From NCBI GenBank assembly GCA_964439625.1, contig CAYTPI010000006.1, forward strand, positions 1 to 64,000: a stretch of DNA of 64,000 nucleotides. Reading direction: 5' to 3'. Position numbers and translations under genes: made by a program. The DNA is from CAYTPI01 sp964439625. GTDB taxonomy: Bacteria > Chloroflexota > Anaerolineae > Aggregatilineales > UBA3940. Position 1 is the stretch's first letter. Each line of letters opens with the position of its first letter. The notes under the pieces are model-generated. The model had not been told where the DNA came from, searched no databases, and was given only the letters and a program-made list of their open reading frames with translations. Positions 16,426 through 26,677 of the stretch are shown here, piece after piece.

Positions 16426-18990
16426 TTAACCTAAAACTTCAATTTGTGATCCGCTCGGAGATTTTGTGATTTCAATCCGAGCGGGGAATGCCTCTTTGAG
16501 TTCTTCAATGTGTGTGATGACAAGAATCAGGTCAAAGTCTTTTTGGATCGCGTTAATCGCTTGGACTAACCGTTCACGCCCAAGTGCATCTTGGGTGCCA
16601 AAGCCTTCGTCGATAATCAGCGTGCGAAGCTGCGTTCCCGCCCGGCGCGCAAGTATCCGCGAGAGCGCGAGCCTGATGGCAAAGTTTACTCGGAATGCTT
16701 CGCCTCCGCTGTAAAGGCCATAATCACGCGTGCCGAGTTCATCAGAGATGCGGATATCAAGCGTTTCACGTGTGCCGCCCTTCACATTCTCGCGCTGCGT
16801 ATCAAATTGAAGGTGCATTCTGCCATCCGTCATTGCCTTAAGAATATCGTTCGCTTCTTTCTCTATCTCAGGAATAGCAGCCTCAATAATCATCGCGGGG
16901 ATCCCATCTCGACCGAAAGCCAGCTTTAGCTCATCATAGATACCAGCTTCAAAGGCGAGTTCCTCGCGCCTGACCAGTACTTCTTGCTGACGGCGGCGTT
17001 GGGCATCCAATGCGAACAGTCGCTGTTCTGATGCACCAACGCGATGGCGAGCAGTCCCTTCTTGGTCACGTAGGGCTGCGACATAGTTGATCAGTTCGTC
17101 ATAGCCTTCAAGCTGTTCAGAGAGTTTTCCTAATTCCGCCGATAGCTCCACCTGATGCGCTTCTGCATCAGTCATGCGTTGCTCTAGGGTACTGCGTCTT
17201 TCTGCAAGGTTATCAAGCCGTTCTTGTGACTCATTTATGACCCGAGCAGCCTGATCAAGCTGAGAATGCTGCGACTCATAAGTTTGATACTGTGTAATGG
17301 TGTTTTGCAAGTGCTTATGCGCTTCTTCATCATAGGTGAGGGTGTCGAGCCTTTGGCTAAGAAGCTCAAAACGCGATTGTTCTTCCTTTGCGAACGCACC
17401 GTCGTCTATTTTAGCTTGCAGCTCGCTGATCTCAGTACTAAGGGCTTCAATCTCTTGCTGGGACTCCTCTGCCCGGTCAATTCGGTCTTGGAGTGATGCT
17501 TGTCGCTTGAGTAATGGCGGCAGCATCTTGCTGCGCGGCTCAAGTTCAGAGATAGTTTTGTTGAGTTGAGCTTCAGCCAGATTGATCTCTTCAACACGCT
17601 GTTTGTTCGCCCGATAGAGATTACCCTTAAAGGTACCATCACGCTGGAGTTGACTGACCAATGCCGTCTTATGATCTTCGCTGAGATCTTGACCGCACAA
17701 CGGGCACTCAGGGGATGTAGTCGCTTTGATGGCTTCTTGCTGTTCTTTGATTGCGTGCATTTCGGCATGTAGGCTAGCGTTAGTGGCAACTAAGCCAGCC
17801 CGTTCCTCGCGCAAATTGCCAACTTGTTCCCTTGCGCTGGACAGTGCGTCTGCATCAGCCTCATAGGCTTGAATTTCCTCAATTATGTCGTCTAACTGAC
17901 TGTAGTGTTCATCTGTGACGACGTCGCGCTGGAGTAAATCAAGGCGTTGTTGGGCTGCGGTAAGCTGTGATTCGAGTTGGGTGCGTGTACGTTCAATTGA
18001 CCGCTCGACCTCATTTATTTGACTACGGATGTCACTGTATTCGACAAGATTTGTATTGTAGGCGCGCTCCTGTTGGCGAGCTTCGACTAACGTCGCGTAG
18101 CCGATCTCAATCTCCTGACGCATATCAAGCAGTTCAGTGAATTCTTTCAGCCGTAGTTCAATACGCTGTACTTCATCCGTCGCTTGAGTAAGGTCTGTTT
18201 TAGCTTCAGCCGCTCGCTGCTCTGCCTGCCGAAAAGCCGCCATCTGCACTTCATACGTGTTGTATATTTGGTCGAGCTGTTCCTTTTGGGCTTCAGCTTT
18301 TTCACGCTCTATGGTGACCTCATCCAGATGAGCCTGGGCTTCCTCAAGTTCATGCTTGAGCTGAGGCTCTTTACTCAGTTCATACTTGATATTTTCCAGC
18401 TCGGCATCAGCTTGCTGAATACTCATCATCGTCAGCTTGTAGGCTTCTTTCGCCTTATCTTCATAGCGACGCCACGAGTCGATGCCGAGAATTTCGCCAA
18501 GAATCTCTTTGCGCTTGGATGGGGTCTTTTTCGTAAATTCGTCGGCTTGTCCCTGGCGTAAATAGGCGGAGTTGACAAAGGTCTCATATTCAAGATGGAG
18601 TAAACGCGTGATTTTGTCTTGGGTCGCGTAAATTGAACTTTCGGTAATAGAGCGCCAGCGATCACCATCTTTGACTTTCAGTTCCAACTCTGATGCGCCC
18701 GCGCCCTTGCTAGAGCGCCAACGCTTAACCTGATATTCTGTATTAGCAAGGCGAAATGTTAGCGTAACACTCATTTCTGTTTGCTGCTCGTGCCCATGCA
18801 TATGAATCAAATCATTGATGCGTTCAGCGCGAGCCTTGCCCCACAGCACCCATGTAATCGCGTCTAATAGGCTAGATTTACCAGCCCCATTTTGCCCAGC
18901 AAGACAGGCTACATGAATACCAGTGAAGTCCAGCGGATCAGGGTTATGGTATGCAAGGAAATTGTAGAGTTCAATTTTTATAGGGATCAC
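16426..18990 (-). CDS. sbcC: SbcC/Rad50-type SMC ATPase
   Basis: This protein is likely the ATPase half of a DNA-end processing nuclease complex. The Walker A motif GQNGAGKSS is at 32-40 and the Q-loop at LRQGQADEF. Two long coiled coils flank the zinc hook C-P-L-C near residue 429. The C-terminus has the signature SGGEAFRVNFAIRLALS and Walker B LIIDEGFG. The GTG start at 18990 lies 6 bp after pfkA. The 854-residue length is in the Rad50/SbcC range. The nuclease partner SbcD/Mre11 is usually adjacent but is not present in this window. Confidence 0.88.
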   Translation of the reverse strand: MIPIKIELYNFLAYHNPDPLDFTGIHVACLAGQNGAGKSSLLDAITWVLWGKARAERINDLIHMHGHEQQTEMSVTLTFRLANTEYQVKRWRSSKGAGASELELKVKDGDRWRSITESSIYATQDKITRLLHLEYETFVNSAYLRQGQADEFTKKTPSKRKEILGEILGIDSWRRYEDKAKEAYKLTMMSIQQADAELENIKYELSKEPQLKHELEEAQAHLDEVTIEREKAEAQKEQLDQIYNTYEVQMAAFRQAEQRAAEAKTDLTQATDEVQRIELRLKEFTELLDMRQEIEIGYATLVEARQQERAYNTNLVEYSDIRSQINEVERSIERTRTQLESQLTAAQQRLDLLQRDVVTDEHYSQLDDIIEEIQAYEADADALSSAREQVGNLREERAGLVATNASLHAEMHAIKEQQEAIKATTSPECPLCGQDLSEDHKTALVSQLQRDGTFKGNLYRANKQRVEEINLAEAQLNKTISELEPRSKMLPPLLKRQASLQDRIDRAEESQQEIEALSTEISELQAKIDDGAFAKEEQSRFELLSQRLDTLTYDEEAHKHLQNTITQYQTYESQHSQLDQAARVINESQERLDNLAERRSTLEQRMTDAEAHQVELSAELGKLSEQLEGYDELINYVAALRDQEGTARHRVGASEQRLFALDAQRRRQQEVLVRREELAFEAGIYDELKLAFGRDGIPAMIIEAAIPEIEKEANDILKAMTDGRMHLQFDTQRENVKGGTRETLDIRISDELGTRDYGLYSGGEAFRVNFAIRLALSRILARRAGTQLRTLIIDEGFGTQDALGRERLVQAINAIQKDFDLILVITHIEELKEAFPARIEITKSPSGSQIEVLG

Positions 18991-18996
18991 GAAAGC

Positions 18997-19977
18997 TTAC
19001 CGACCTAGAATCTCTGCCATTGCGACAAATTGGGGGTTAATTGGGCGTTGTTTACCGACGACTTCATTTAGTGGGCGCGTGACAATATTAGTACCTTCGA
19101 GAGCCAGCATGACGCCGTTTTTACTTTGCACTAGGGCTTCAATTGACGCGACACCGAGGCGGGTTGCCAACAAGCGATCATAGGCGGAAGGGCGTCCGCC
19201 ACGCTGAACGTGGCCCAGAATCGTCACACGAACTTCAAAACCGATGTTATGATTTTTGTTGAGAGTATCGGCAATTTCATTGACTTTGAGGTTGGCCCCC
19301 TCAGCGACGATTACCAACCCATGCGACTTGCCCTTCAAGTAGGCATCTTCGAGCAAGATGCTCATCTTATCCATTGAGAAATCGTGCTCAGGGATCAATA
19401 CGATCTCCGCGCCGGTGACGATTCCAGAGACCGTTGCTAGATATCCGTTGTTACGCCCCATGACTTCAACCAAGAAAACACGCTCATGAGATGAAGCGGT
19501 ATCTCGCAGCCGGTCGATTGATTCAATGATCGTATTTAGCGCTGTGTCAACACCGATAGCACTGGCTGTGCCTGAAATATCATTATCAATGCTAGCGGGA
19601 ATGCCAACGACACGGATACCACGTTCGAAGAGGGCACAGGCCCCCTTCAGGCTGCCATCACCACCAATGACAACCAGCGCATCAATGCTGTTTTCGTTAA
19701 GTCGGCGGATAGCTTTGCGTTGATAACTGGCCTCTTCGAACTCTGGCAGGCGGGCTGTCTGCAAGATTGTACCGCCCTGCTGAATAATACCACTGACCGA
19801 ACGTGAATTCATGCGTTCAAAGTCGCCGTTAACGAGACCAAGGTAAGCCTGACGCACGCCCATCACTTCGATATTGTTATGTAAAGCAGCACGGGTTACC
19901 GCCCGGATGGCTGCATTCATACCAGGGGAATCGCCGCCGCTGGTCATCACGGCGATGCGGCTAATATCGGCACTCAT
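18997..19977 (-). CDS. pfkA: ATP-dependent 6-phosphofructokinase
   Basis: This enzyme phosphorylates fructose 6-phosphate in glycolysis. The motifs TSGGDSPGMNAAIRA, GGDGSLKGA, PASIDNDISGTASAIG and VEVMGRNNGYLA are present. The Gly in GGDGS is the residue found in ATP-using forms, where PPi-using forms have Asp. The catalytic loop reads S-I-D instead of the commoner T-I-D. The length of 326 is typical. It lies 47 bp after dnaE on the same strand and is probably co-transcribed with it. Confidence 0.93.
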   Translation of the reverse strand: MSADISRIAVMTSGGDSPGMNAAIRAVTRAALHNNIEVMGVRQAYLGLVNGDFERMNSRSVSGIIQQGGTILQTARLPEFEEASYQRKAIRRLNENSIDALVVIGGDGSLKGACALFERGIRVVGIPASIDNDISGTASAIGVDTALNTIIESIDRLRDTASSHERVFLVEVMGRNNGYLATVSGIVTGAEIVLIPEHDFSMDKMSILLEDAYLKGKSHGLVIVAEGANLKVNEIADTLNKNHNIGFEVRVTILGHVQRGGRPSAYDRLLATRLGVASIEALVQSKNGVMLALEGTNIVTRPLNEVVGKQRPINPQFVAMAEILGR

Positions 19978-20024
19978 AAAGAAAGCCCCCTCATACGATG
20001 TTTACCTGTTAAGATTAACACCAA

Positions 20025-23000
20025 TTATACAATCTCGATAGCATTCTCGTCGCCCAAAAGATCGTAGATTTTATCCTGCACGGTTGACAGTTTGGTTGGG
20101 AAATCTGGGAAGTCAAGTACGACATCACGCCCCTCTCCGATCAGTATAATCGAATACGTATCGTCGCCCTCGACCTGCTTCAAAATGCCGATTAGCCGGT
20201 CGAGGCAGCGGCGGTCGCGTTGGAGGTCTGCGGTTCTCTCAAAGTAAATAACAAAATGGACAGGAGGAACTGTGTCTCCGGCTGATTTATGGTTGGGTAA
20301 CTGTGGTAATTCAGGGACAAGCGGATCGTCATCAGCGAAGGGTTCCATAACAGGGGTTTCGTGTTGCTGCGCATGGATTTCATTTCCATTCGATGATGAT
20401 CGTGCAGGCATTGGCTCTGGCTCTGGCTCTGGTTGATCGTCGTCGTTATATGTTTCACTAAGCCATGTAGGTTCTTCAACATCAGCAATAGTTAGTTCTA
20501 GTGGCGGGGGACTAAGGTTGTCGTTTAACCCATAGAGATTAGCAGTACTTGACTGCGTGTCTTCTGTATCTGCGCTGCGGAAAAACTTAGGTGTAATCTC
20601 AATTTCATCACAGAGGAGTTTGGGCTCGCCGCGTTCGGCATCGATGCGGCCTGTGATGTAGCGGATTTTATCTTCTTCCCACAGATCTCGCGTTGCTTGC
20701 CAAGTGCGCGGAAAAACCACAATCTCGATTTGCCCGTATAAATCTTCGATACCGACAAAGGCCATGTCTGCACCCTTTTTCGTAGTATGTGGTCGGATAT
20801 AGGTAATAATCCCAGCCATAGAGACGCGTTTATCATTGTAAGACTCGTCAAGTTCGTTACTGAATGTCAGGTTTTCTTCGCCAATTTGCTTGACAAACTC
20901 TTCGACTGGATTATCTGTAACGTAAAACCCAATCAACTCGCGCTCCCAGGTGCGAAGTTCCTTCTTGAAATCATTGGTAGGTTCGAGGTCAAAGTTGAGG
21001 ATGTCGTTGCTGTCTCGGTCGAGTTGAACCCCGGTCATCTCACCGAACATCGATATTTGTCCGACGGCAGCAGCGTTGTGCTGTTTGATGCTGTAGGAAA
21101 TAATCCGGTCTAAAGCGTCTAGTAGAACATGGCGTGGGCCCATCACCTCGAATGCACCAACCTTGAACAGACATTCAAGTGAGCGTTTGCCAACGGCCTT
21201 AAGGTCAACACGCTTACAGAATTCATAAATATCATTGAAAGGCTGCTCACCGCGGCTTTCAACCAAGATATCGACGCTGCCAACGCCAACGTTCTTAACG
21301 GCGTCCAAACCGAAACGAATGGCACGACCGTTCAAGCTATCCGGATCGTCAACGATTGCGAAGTTGTGCTCCGAGGAGTTGATATCTGGCGGCAGTAATT
21401 TGATGCCCATCCGGACAAGGTCTTTGCGCGCCGTGCGGAGCTTGTCGGTGTTTTCTCGTTCTGCGGTCAACAAGGCTGCCATATATTCATGTGGATAGTG
21501 CGCCTTGAGGAACGCCGTCTGGACTGTGAGAACAGCATAGTCAGCAGCGTGCGACTTGTTAAAGCCGTAACGCGCGAAGAATTCAATATCTTCGAAGATG
21601 CGCGTTGCTGTTTTTGGATCAACACCGAATTCGGGGCCATTCTCCTGGAAGATGGCCTTATGCTTGATTAACTCTTTCTCTTTTTTCTTTGAGACAGCGC
21701 GACGCATCAAGTCGGCTTCACCAAGAGCATAACCAAACAGATTAGAGGCAATCTGCATAATCTGCTCTTGATAGACAATGATACCGTAGGTCTCAGATAG
21801 GATCGGCTCCATTAGTGGGTGATGGTATTCAACAGGTTCTTTGCCGTGCATGCGCCGAATGTACGTTGGAATGTATTCAATTGGCCCCGGGCGAAAGAGC
21901 GAAATTGCCGCGATGATGTGCTCAAAGCGGGTTGGTTTCATATCGATCAAAGTGCGCGTAAGGCCGCCACCTTCCACTTGGAAGACACCCGATGTTTCAC
22001 CGCGCTGTAGCAGCAGAAAGGCTTTGTCCAACGCGGCATTATGTTCGGCCGCGCCTGGTTCGTCATCTGGCATGTGCCGGTACGGAATGGTGTCGAGACT
22101 GTAGCAAATCCCATGATAGCGTTCAATGAGGTCAGAAGCGCGACGCATAATACTTAAGGTTCGCAGGCCGAGGAAGTCAACTTTGAGCAAACCAATAGAT
22201 TCTACAATTTCCATTGGCCACTGCGAGACAGCCCCTAGGCCTTCGCCTTTGCTGGTTGAGCGGTTGAGCGGCGTATATTCAATCAACGGGGCATCAGCGA
22301 TCAAAACACCTGCTGCGTGCGTGCTAGCATGACGTGAAATACCTTCTAGCTTGCGAGCCGTATCGATTAGTTCTTTCATATACGGACGGCGTTTGTCCGA
22401 ATACGTGTCGATAAAAGCCTGATTGCGGAACTCGTCGCTTTTTTTGCCTTCTCCGAGAACATCAGCAATGGAGGCTGGTTTACCGGGGATGGCGGGGATC
22501 ATCTGGGCGATATCGTTGACCTCATGCAGTGGCACATCCATGGCGCGGCCTACATCACGGATGGCAGCGCGGGCCCCCAGTGTTCCAAAAGTGATAATCT
22601 GGGCGACCTTGTCTTCGCCATACTTATGGACGCAGTATTCAATCATCTCAGCGCGGCGGTCGTCCGGAAAGTCCATGTCGATGTCGGGCATAGTTTGGCG
22701 CCCTGGGTTCAAAAAACGCTCGAAGATAAGGCTATTTCGCAATGGGTCAATCAAGGTGATGCCTAAAACGTAAGCCACCAATGACCCAGCACCCGAACCG
22801 CGCACATTCCACCAGATGTCATTGTCGGCAGCAAATTTACACAAATCCCAGACGATCAGAAAGTAGGTATCAAACCCCATATCATGAATGATCTTTAGTT
22901 CATGTTCCATACGACTGCAAACTTCATGCGTGTCAGCCCGATCACCGTAGCGCCAATAGAGTCCTTCAGTGCACAGGTGACGAAGGTAGGATTCAGCATC

Positions 23001-23879
23001 GTAGCCGTCTGGCACTGGGAAAATTGGCAGGTGATAGCCTTTGGTATCGAGGTTGACCTCACACATCTCCGCCACTTTGACTGTGTTGGTCAGGGCTTCT
23101 GGGGCGATGTTACCGAAGAGTGCCCACATTTCTTCGGGCGTGCGCATGTGAAAGGTGCGGCTGGTGAAGCGCATTCTGTTCTTTTCAGAGAGAACACTAC
23201 CCGTGCCAATACATAGAAGCACATCATGCGGATCGTGGTCTTCGGGGCGCACGTAGTGAACGTCGTTGGTGGCAATAAACGGTATCTGCACCTTGGGTTG
23301 CAAATCGTATAGCATCTTATTGACGGTGTGCAGCTCTGGGATATCGTGATCTTGTAGTTCAATGTAAAAGCGGTCTGGCCCGAATACGTCCCAGTACCAG
23401 CCAAGCATTTCCTGAGCTTGTTTTTCTTTGCCGCGGTTCAGTAGTGATGGCACTTCGGCAGCTAAGCAACCTGATGTACAGATGAGACCATCACTGTGGG
23501 CCACAAGAAATTCTTTATCAATACGAGGCTTGTAGTAGTAACCTTCAAGCTGTGAAGTACTAGCAATTTTTAGTAGGTTTTTGTATCCAGTTTGATTCTG
23601 GGCGATTAATAGCAGGTGATATGGCTTCGAATCTTGCTTAGGATCACGGTCGGTCATGCTGCGTGGTGCTAGGTATGTCTCCATACCGATAATTGGACGC
23701 ACTTCTTGGCGTTTACACTCGCGGTAGAAGTCAATGACGCCGTACATCGCACCGTGATCGGTAATAGCGACCGAGTCCATGCCCAGTTCTTTGGTGTAAG
23801 AGACAAGGTCTTTGATGCGGCTCATGCCGTCGAGTAAGGAATATTCAGTGTGAACGTGCAAGTGAGCGAAATCTGGCAT
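20025..23879 (-). CDS. dnaE: DNA polymerase III alpha subunit
   Basis: This is the replicative polymerase catalytic subunit, 1284 residues. The N-terminal PHP domain starts FAHLHVHTEYSLLDG. The palm Asp residues sit in MPDIDMDFPDDRR and LLKVDFLGLRTL. The helix-hairpin-helix region and the OB domain (VSMAGIITYIRPHTTKKG) follow. Near the C-terminus a Pro/Glu-rich linker (PEPEPEPMPARSSSN) leads to a small terminal domain of about 100 residues, ending DLLGDENAIEIV. It heads a minus-strand group with pfkA, sbcC and a TPR gene. Confidence 0.97.
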   Translation of the reverse strand: MPDFAHLHVHTEYSLLDGMSRIKDLVSYTKELGMDSVAITDHGAMYGVIDFYRECKRQEVRPIIGMETYLAPRSMTDRDPKQDSKPYHLLLIAQNQTGYKNLLKIASTSQLEGYYYKPRIDKEFLVAHSDGLICTSGCLAAEVPSLLNRGKEKQAQEMLGWYWDVFGPDRFYIELQDHDIPELHTVNKMLYDLQPKVQIPFIATNDVHYVRPEDHDPHDVLLCIGTGSVLSEKNRMRFTSRTFHMRTPEEMWALFGNIAPEALTNTVKVAEMCEVNLDTKGYHLPIFPVPDGYDAESYLRHLCTEGLYWRYGDRADTHEVCSRMEHELKIIHDMGFDTYFLIVWDLCKFAADNDIWWNVRGSGAGSLVAYVLGITLIDPLRNSLIFERFLNPGRQTMPDIDMDFPDDRRAEMIEYCVHKYGEDKVAQIITFGTLGARAAIRDVGRAMDVPLHEVNDIAQMIPAIPGKPASIADVLGEGKKSDEFRNQAFIDTYSDKRRPYMKELIDTARKLEGISRHASTHAAGVLIADAPLIEYTPLNRSTSKGEGLGAVSQWPMEIVESIGLLKVDFLGLRTLSIMRRASDLIERYHGICYSLDTIPYRHMPDDEPGAAEHNAALDKAFLLLQRGETSGVFQVEGGGLTRTLIDMKPTRFEHIIAAISLFRPGPIEYIPTYIRRMHGKEPVEYHHPLMEPILSETYGIIVYQEQIMQIASNLFGYALGEADLMRRAVSKKKEKELIKHKAIFQENGPEFGVDPKTATRIFEDIEFFARYGFNKSHAADYAVLTVQTAFLKAHYPHEYMAALLTAERENTDKLRTARKDLVRMGIKLLPPDINSSEHNFAIVDDPDSLNGRAIRFGLDAVKNVGVGSVDILVESRGEQPFNDIYEFCKRVDLKAVGKRSLECLFKVGAFEVMGPRHVLLDALDRIISYSIKQHNAAAVGQISMFGEMTGVQLDRDSNDILNFDLEPTNDFKKELRTWERELIGFYVTDNPVEEFVKQIGEENLTFSNELDESYNDKRVSMAGIITYIRPHTTKKGADMAFVGIEDLYGQIEIVVFPRTWQATRDLWEEDKIRYITGRIDAERGEPKLLCDEIEITPKFFRSADTEDTQSSTANLYGLNDNLSPPPLELTIADVEEPTWLSETYNDDDQPEPEPEPMPARSSSNGNEIHAQQHETPVMEPFADDDPLVPELPQLPNHKSAGDTVPPVHFVIYFERTADLQRDRRCLDRLIGILKQVEGDDTYSIILIGEGRDVVLDFPDFPTKLSTVQDKIYDLLGDENAIEIV

Positions 23880-24066
23880 GGGAAAATCCTAGAGAGTTAA
23901 ACGGATAGTCCCATTTTATGATGAAGCGATCAGGGGTGCAACGAATGTTCTATACTAACCACAAATTATGTCGTCTAAAAATAGCTGCTTAGGTTTAGTT
24001 GTCTAAGAGAGAGATTGGCGTTTATGATCGAGTAAACATGCACCACAACAGAATCAAAGAGACCGG

Positions 24067-24765
24067 ATGGCGCGGCGCAACAGCGAGCAACCGCACAAAG
24101 ACAAAGTGAAGCGCGAGCCTTGGACACCTTGGGGTAAATGGGCCAAGCGTCGGCGCGAGCGTAAAGAGCAAAAGCGGCTCGCAAAGATCAAGCGGAAGGA
24201 AGAGCACATCCGACGGCGACGGTTGGCACGTCTGCGTCGCCGGATGTTGATGGCGCGAGGTAGTGTTTTTGTATTATTGTTTGGCTTGGGTGTGGTTGTT
24301 GTCTTTATTGTCCTAACGCTGCTCGGACGTCCATACCCGTGGGAGTCCGTCAGAGATTTATCTCGTTTGCAAGATATTCAACTAGAGCTTCCAGAACAGC
24401 AATCCCGTTGGCAATCATTGGCAGTCAACCATTATCGCATCGAGGTGACGTACAACCGCAATGATGACATTGCGTGTGGCCCAGCGATCCTCGAAGTGAG
24501 AGATAGCGAAATTATTGATATGCCAGATAATGATGATGAAGCTTGGTCGCAAGCGTGCAGTCGGCTGGTAGCCAACCTGACAATAGAGTCGGCTTTTGGG
24601 TTACTTAATGAAGAAGTCAACATATTTGAGGCTAGCAGTACAATTTTACAAGCATCATTTGATCAGGACTTTGGTTACTTGACGCTGATAAGCGTAGACC
24701 GCTACGATGAACGTAGTTCAGGGTGTTGTTGGCAAGCCACATGGAATGAACTACAACCACAGTAG
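24067..24765 (+). CDS. Membrane-anchored protein, possibly DUF6174-like
   Basis: The first 60 residues are extremely Arg/Lys-rich. One transmembrane segment follows at about 66-87 (VFVLLFGLGVVVVFIVLTLL), then an extracytoplasmic domain of about 140 residues. That domain has the pattern NHYRIEVTYNR...CGPAILEVRDSEI and DFGYLTLISVDR, which resembles the DUF6174 family of secreted proteins. Paired Cys residues could form a disulfide. The gene is transcribed divergently from dnaE and ends 35 bp before mutM. Function is unknown. Confidence 0.6.
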   Translation: MARRNSEQPHKDKVKREPWTPWGKWAKRRRERKEQKRLAKIKRKEEHIRRRRLARLRRRMLMARGSVFVLLFGLGVVVVFIVLTLLGRPYPWESVRDLSRLQDIQLELPEQQSRWQSLAVNHYRIEVTYNRNDDIACGPAILEVRDSEIIDMPDNDDEAWSQACSRLVANLTIESAFGLLNEEVNIFEASSTILQASFDQDFGYLTLISVDRYDERSSGCCWQATWNELQPQ

Positions 24766-24800
24766 CAACATCAAAGGAACCAGTAAAGGCTAAACGCGAT

Positions 24801-25616
24801 ATGCCAGAATTACCAGAGGTTGAGACAGTTGTGCAGGGTATTCGAGAGGATTTGGCGGGGCGCACGTTTGTCTCAGCCATGATCTACTGGCCCAACACCG
24901 CGCCTGATTTGCCATCGCACCATTTCAATGATCGCTTACAGGGCCAAACGGTGCAGGCAGTCAGGCGGCGTGCAAAGTACATCTTGATTGAATTGACAAC
25001 TGATGTGCTAATAATTCATCTACGGATGACTGGTCGGTTGTACGTCACAAAGCCGACCGCCGACCCAGATAAACCCCAACATCTGCGAGCGGAATTTGGC
25101 ATGGATAATGGTCTGGCACTGCGTTTCTATGATATGCGCAAGTTCGGTAAAATTTACCTTGTTACAGATGTCCAACAAATAACAGGTGGCTTAGGGCCAG
25201 AGCCGCTTGAAGATGCCTTTACGACGGGGGAATTTCGGGAGCGGCTGCGTAATAGAAGCCGAGCGATCAAGCCGCTGCTATTGGATCAATCTTTTGTGGC
25301 AGGGGTCGGCAACATTTATGCCGATGAGTCTTTATGGATGAGCCAGATCGACCCAAGGCGTAAAGCCGACACGCTTGACGATAACGAGATAGAATCGCTG
25401 TATGAGAATATTCGAACCGTCCTGGCAGCCGCAATCGAGCATGAAGGTTCTAGTTTTAGCTGGTACCTGAAGCCAGATGGCTCCAAGGGCGAACATCAAA
25501 ATCATTTCAGGGTCTATGATCGTGAAGATGAGCCATGCCAACGCTGCGGCGACCCAATTATGAAGATTCGGGTGGCGCAGCGAGGCACTCACTTTTGCGC
25601 GACCTGCCAAGCATAG
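24801..25616 (+). CDS. mutM: Formamidopyrimidine-DNA glycosylase
   Basis: This base-excision enzyme removes 8-oxoguanine and formamidopyrimidines. It begins MPELPEVETVV with catalytic Pro2 and Glu3. The conserved Lys in RRAKYIL, the H2TH region (GVGNIYADESLW) and the C-terminal zinc finger (CQRCGD ... CATCQA, C-x2-C-x16-C-x2-C) are all present. The length of 271 is typical. It lies between two membrane-anchored genes of unknown role on the same strand. Confidence 0.97.
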   Translation: MPELPEVETVVQGIREDLAGRTFVSAMIYWPNTAPDLPSHHFNDRLQGQTVQAVRRRAKYILIELTTDVLIIHLRMTGRLYVTKPTADPDKPQHLRAEFGMDNGLALRFYDMRKFGKIYLVTDVQQITGGLGPEPLEDAFTTGEFRERLRNRSRAIKPLLLDQSFVAGVGNIYADESLWMSQIDPRRKADTLDDNEIESLYENIRTVLAAAIEHEGSSFSWYLKPDGSKGEHQNHFRVYDREDEPCQRCGDPIMKIRVAQRGTHFCATCQA

Positions 25617-25630
25617 TTTAGGATTTATTC

Positions 25631-26677
25631 ATGCAACCCGCTGATATCCTGATAATCGTATTTCCATGTATGGCTTTGCTCCTATTAGGGCTTTCTGTCG
25701 CCGGGTTCTACTATTGGTGGACGGCGACAAAAGGCGATGAACCACAAACGGAAACCAACATTAAAGATGCTGACACCAACGATGGCAAAACACTAGGTGA
25801 TCTATTTGGGGGGAGCAAACAAAAACCCACCAAACAAGAGTCTGCTAAACCAGCTGACCCACCTCAACCAGCCCGGCAGCCACAAGCCGTACCAGTTGTA
25901 ACCCAGACAACAGGTACAACAACCGTCGTCACTACATCACCATTGAACGAAAATACAGTTGAAGTGATGCGGGTACTGCGCGACATTTCAGATGGCGCGA
26001 TTGTGATTGAGATCAATGGCAAGCAGTACTATAGTTTGAAAGAAATCACTGATCCGAAGGTTGGTCGGCGTTTCCTTGGAAACGCACAAGCGGTTGCTGA
26101 ATTTGCACATCTTAAGAATATTGGCGGGAAGCGTATGCGTAGTAAAAGTGTGCTGCCACCGGCAGAACCGGCTGTCCCGCGCCCACCATCGATTGACAAA
26201 CCTGATATAGAATCATCTAGCCCAGCGCAGAACCTTGAACTCTACGATCCTCTGACTGACCCACAGCCGAAGACAGTTGGCACTTTGCGGGACTCATTGT
26301 TGGGTAATATAGGTACTGATAAAGAACCTGCTACTTCTGTGGCAAGGCCTACGGAACCAGTGTCGCCAAGCCGAGAACAGCGCGAGGAAATCAAAGCGTT
26401 TGAGCCACCCTCTCGGAGTATGGGTGCTGAAGCCCAAGAACAAAGCGAAGAGGTCAAGGCGCGTTCGATAGCTGATGAAATCGAAGAAATTCTTCAACTA
26501 CGGCTGCGGGAACATCCAGAATATCGCTTCCGTGTGATGCATATCCGGCAGGCACCAGACGGCGGTGTCCGTGTCGAAGTGAATGGTCAGTTCTTTGAAG
26601 GCGTTGGCGAGGTCAGTGATGAAGGTGCGCGAGCGTTCATTCAATCTGTTATTCGTGAATGGGAAGCCCGCCAATGA
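25631..26677 (+). CDS. Membrane-anchored linker protein of unknown function
   Basis: An N-terminal hydrophobic segment (residues 6-29) anchors a 348-residue protein. After a Pro/Thr/Gln-rich linker comes a small domain around 115-165 (VEVMRVLRDISDGAIVIEING). A second Pro/Ser-rich linker leads to a C-terminal domain of ~70 residues (ADEIEEILQLRLREHPEYRFRVMHI). Both folded domains share the phrase V-x-V/I-E-x-NG-x-x-Y/F, which may reflect an internal duplication. The stop overlaps the start of the serine protease gene (ATGA), so the two are translationally coupled. Confidence 0.65.
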   Translation: MQPADILIIVFPCMALLLLGLSVAGFYYWWTATKGDEPQTETNIKDADTNDGKTLGDLFGGSKQKPTKQESAKPADPPQPARQPQAVPVVTQTTGTTTVVTTSPLNENTVEVMRVLRDISDGAIVIEINGKQYYSLKEITDPKVGRRFLGNAQAVAEFAHLKNIGGKRMRSKSVLPPAEPAVPRPPSIDKPDIESSSPAQNLELYDPLTDPQPKTVGTLRDSLLGNIGTDKEPATSVARPTEPVSPSREQREEIKAFEPPSRSMGAEAQEQSEEVKARSIADEIEEILQLRLREHPEYRFRVMHIRQAPDGGVRVEVNGQFFEGVGEVSDEGARAFIQSVIREWEARQ

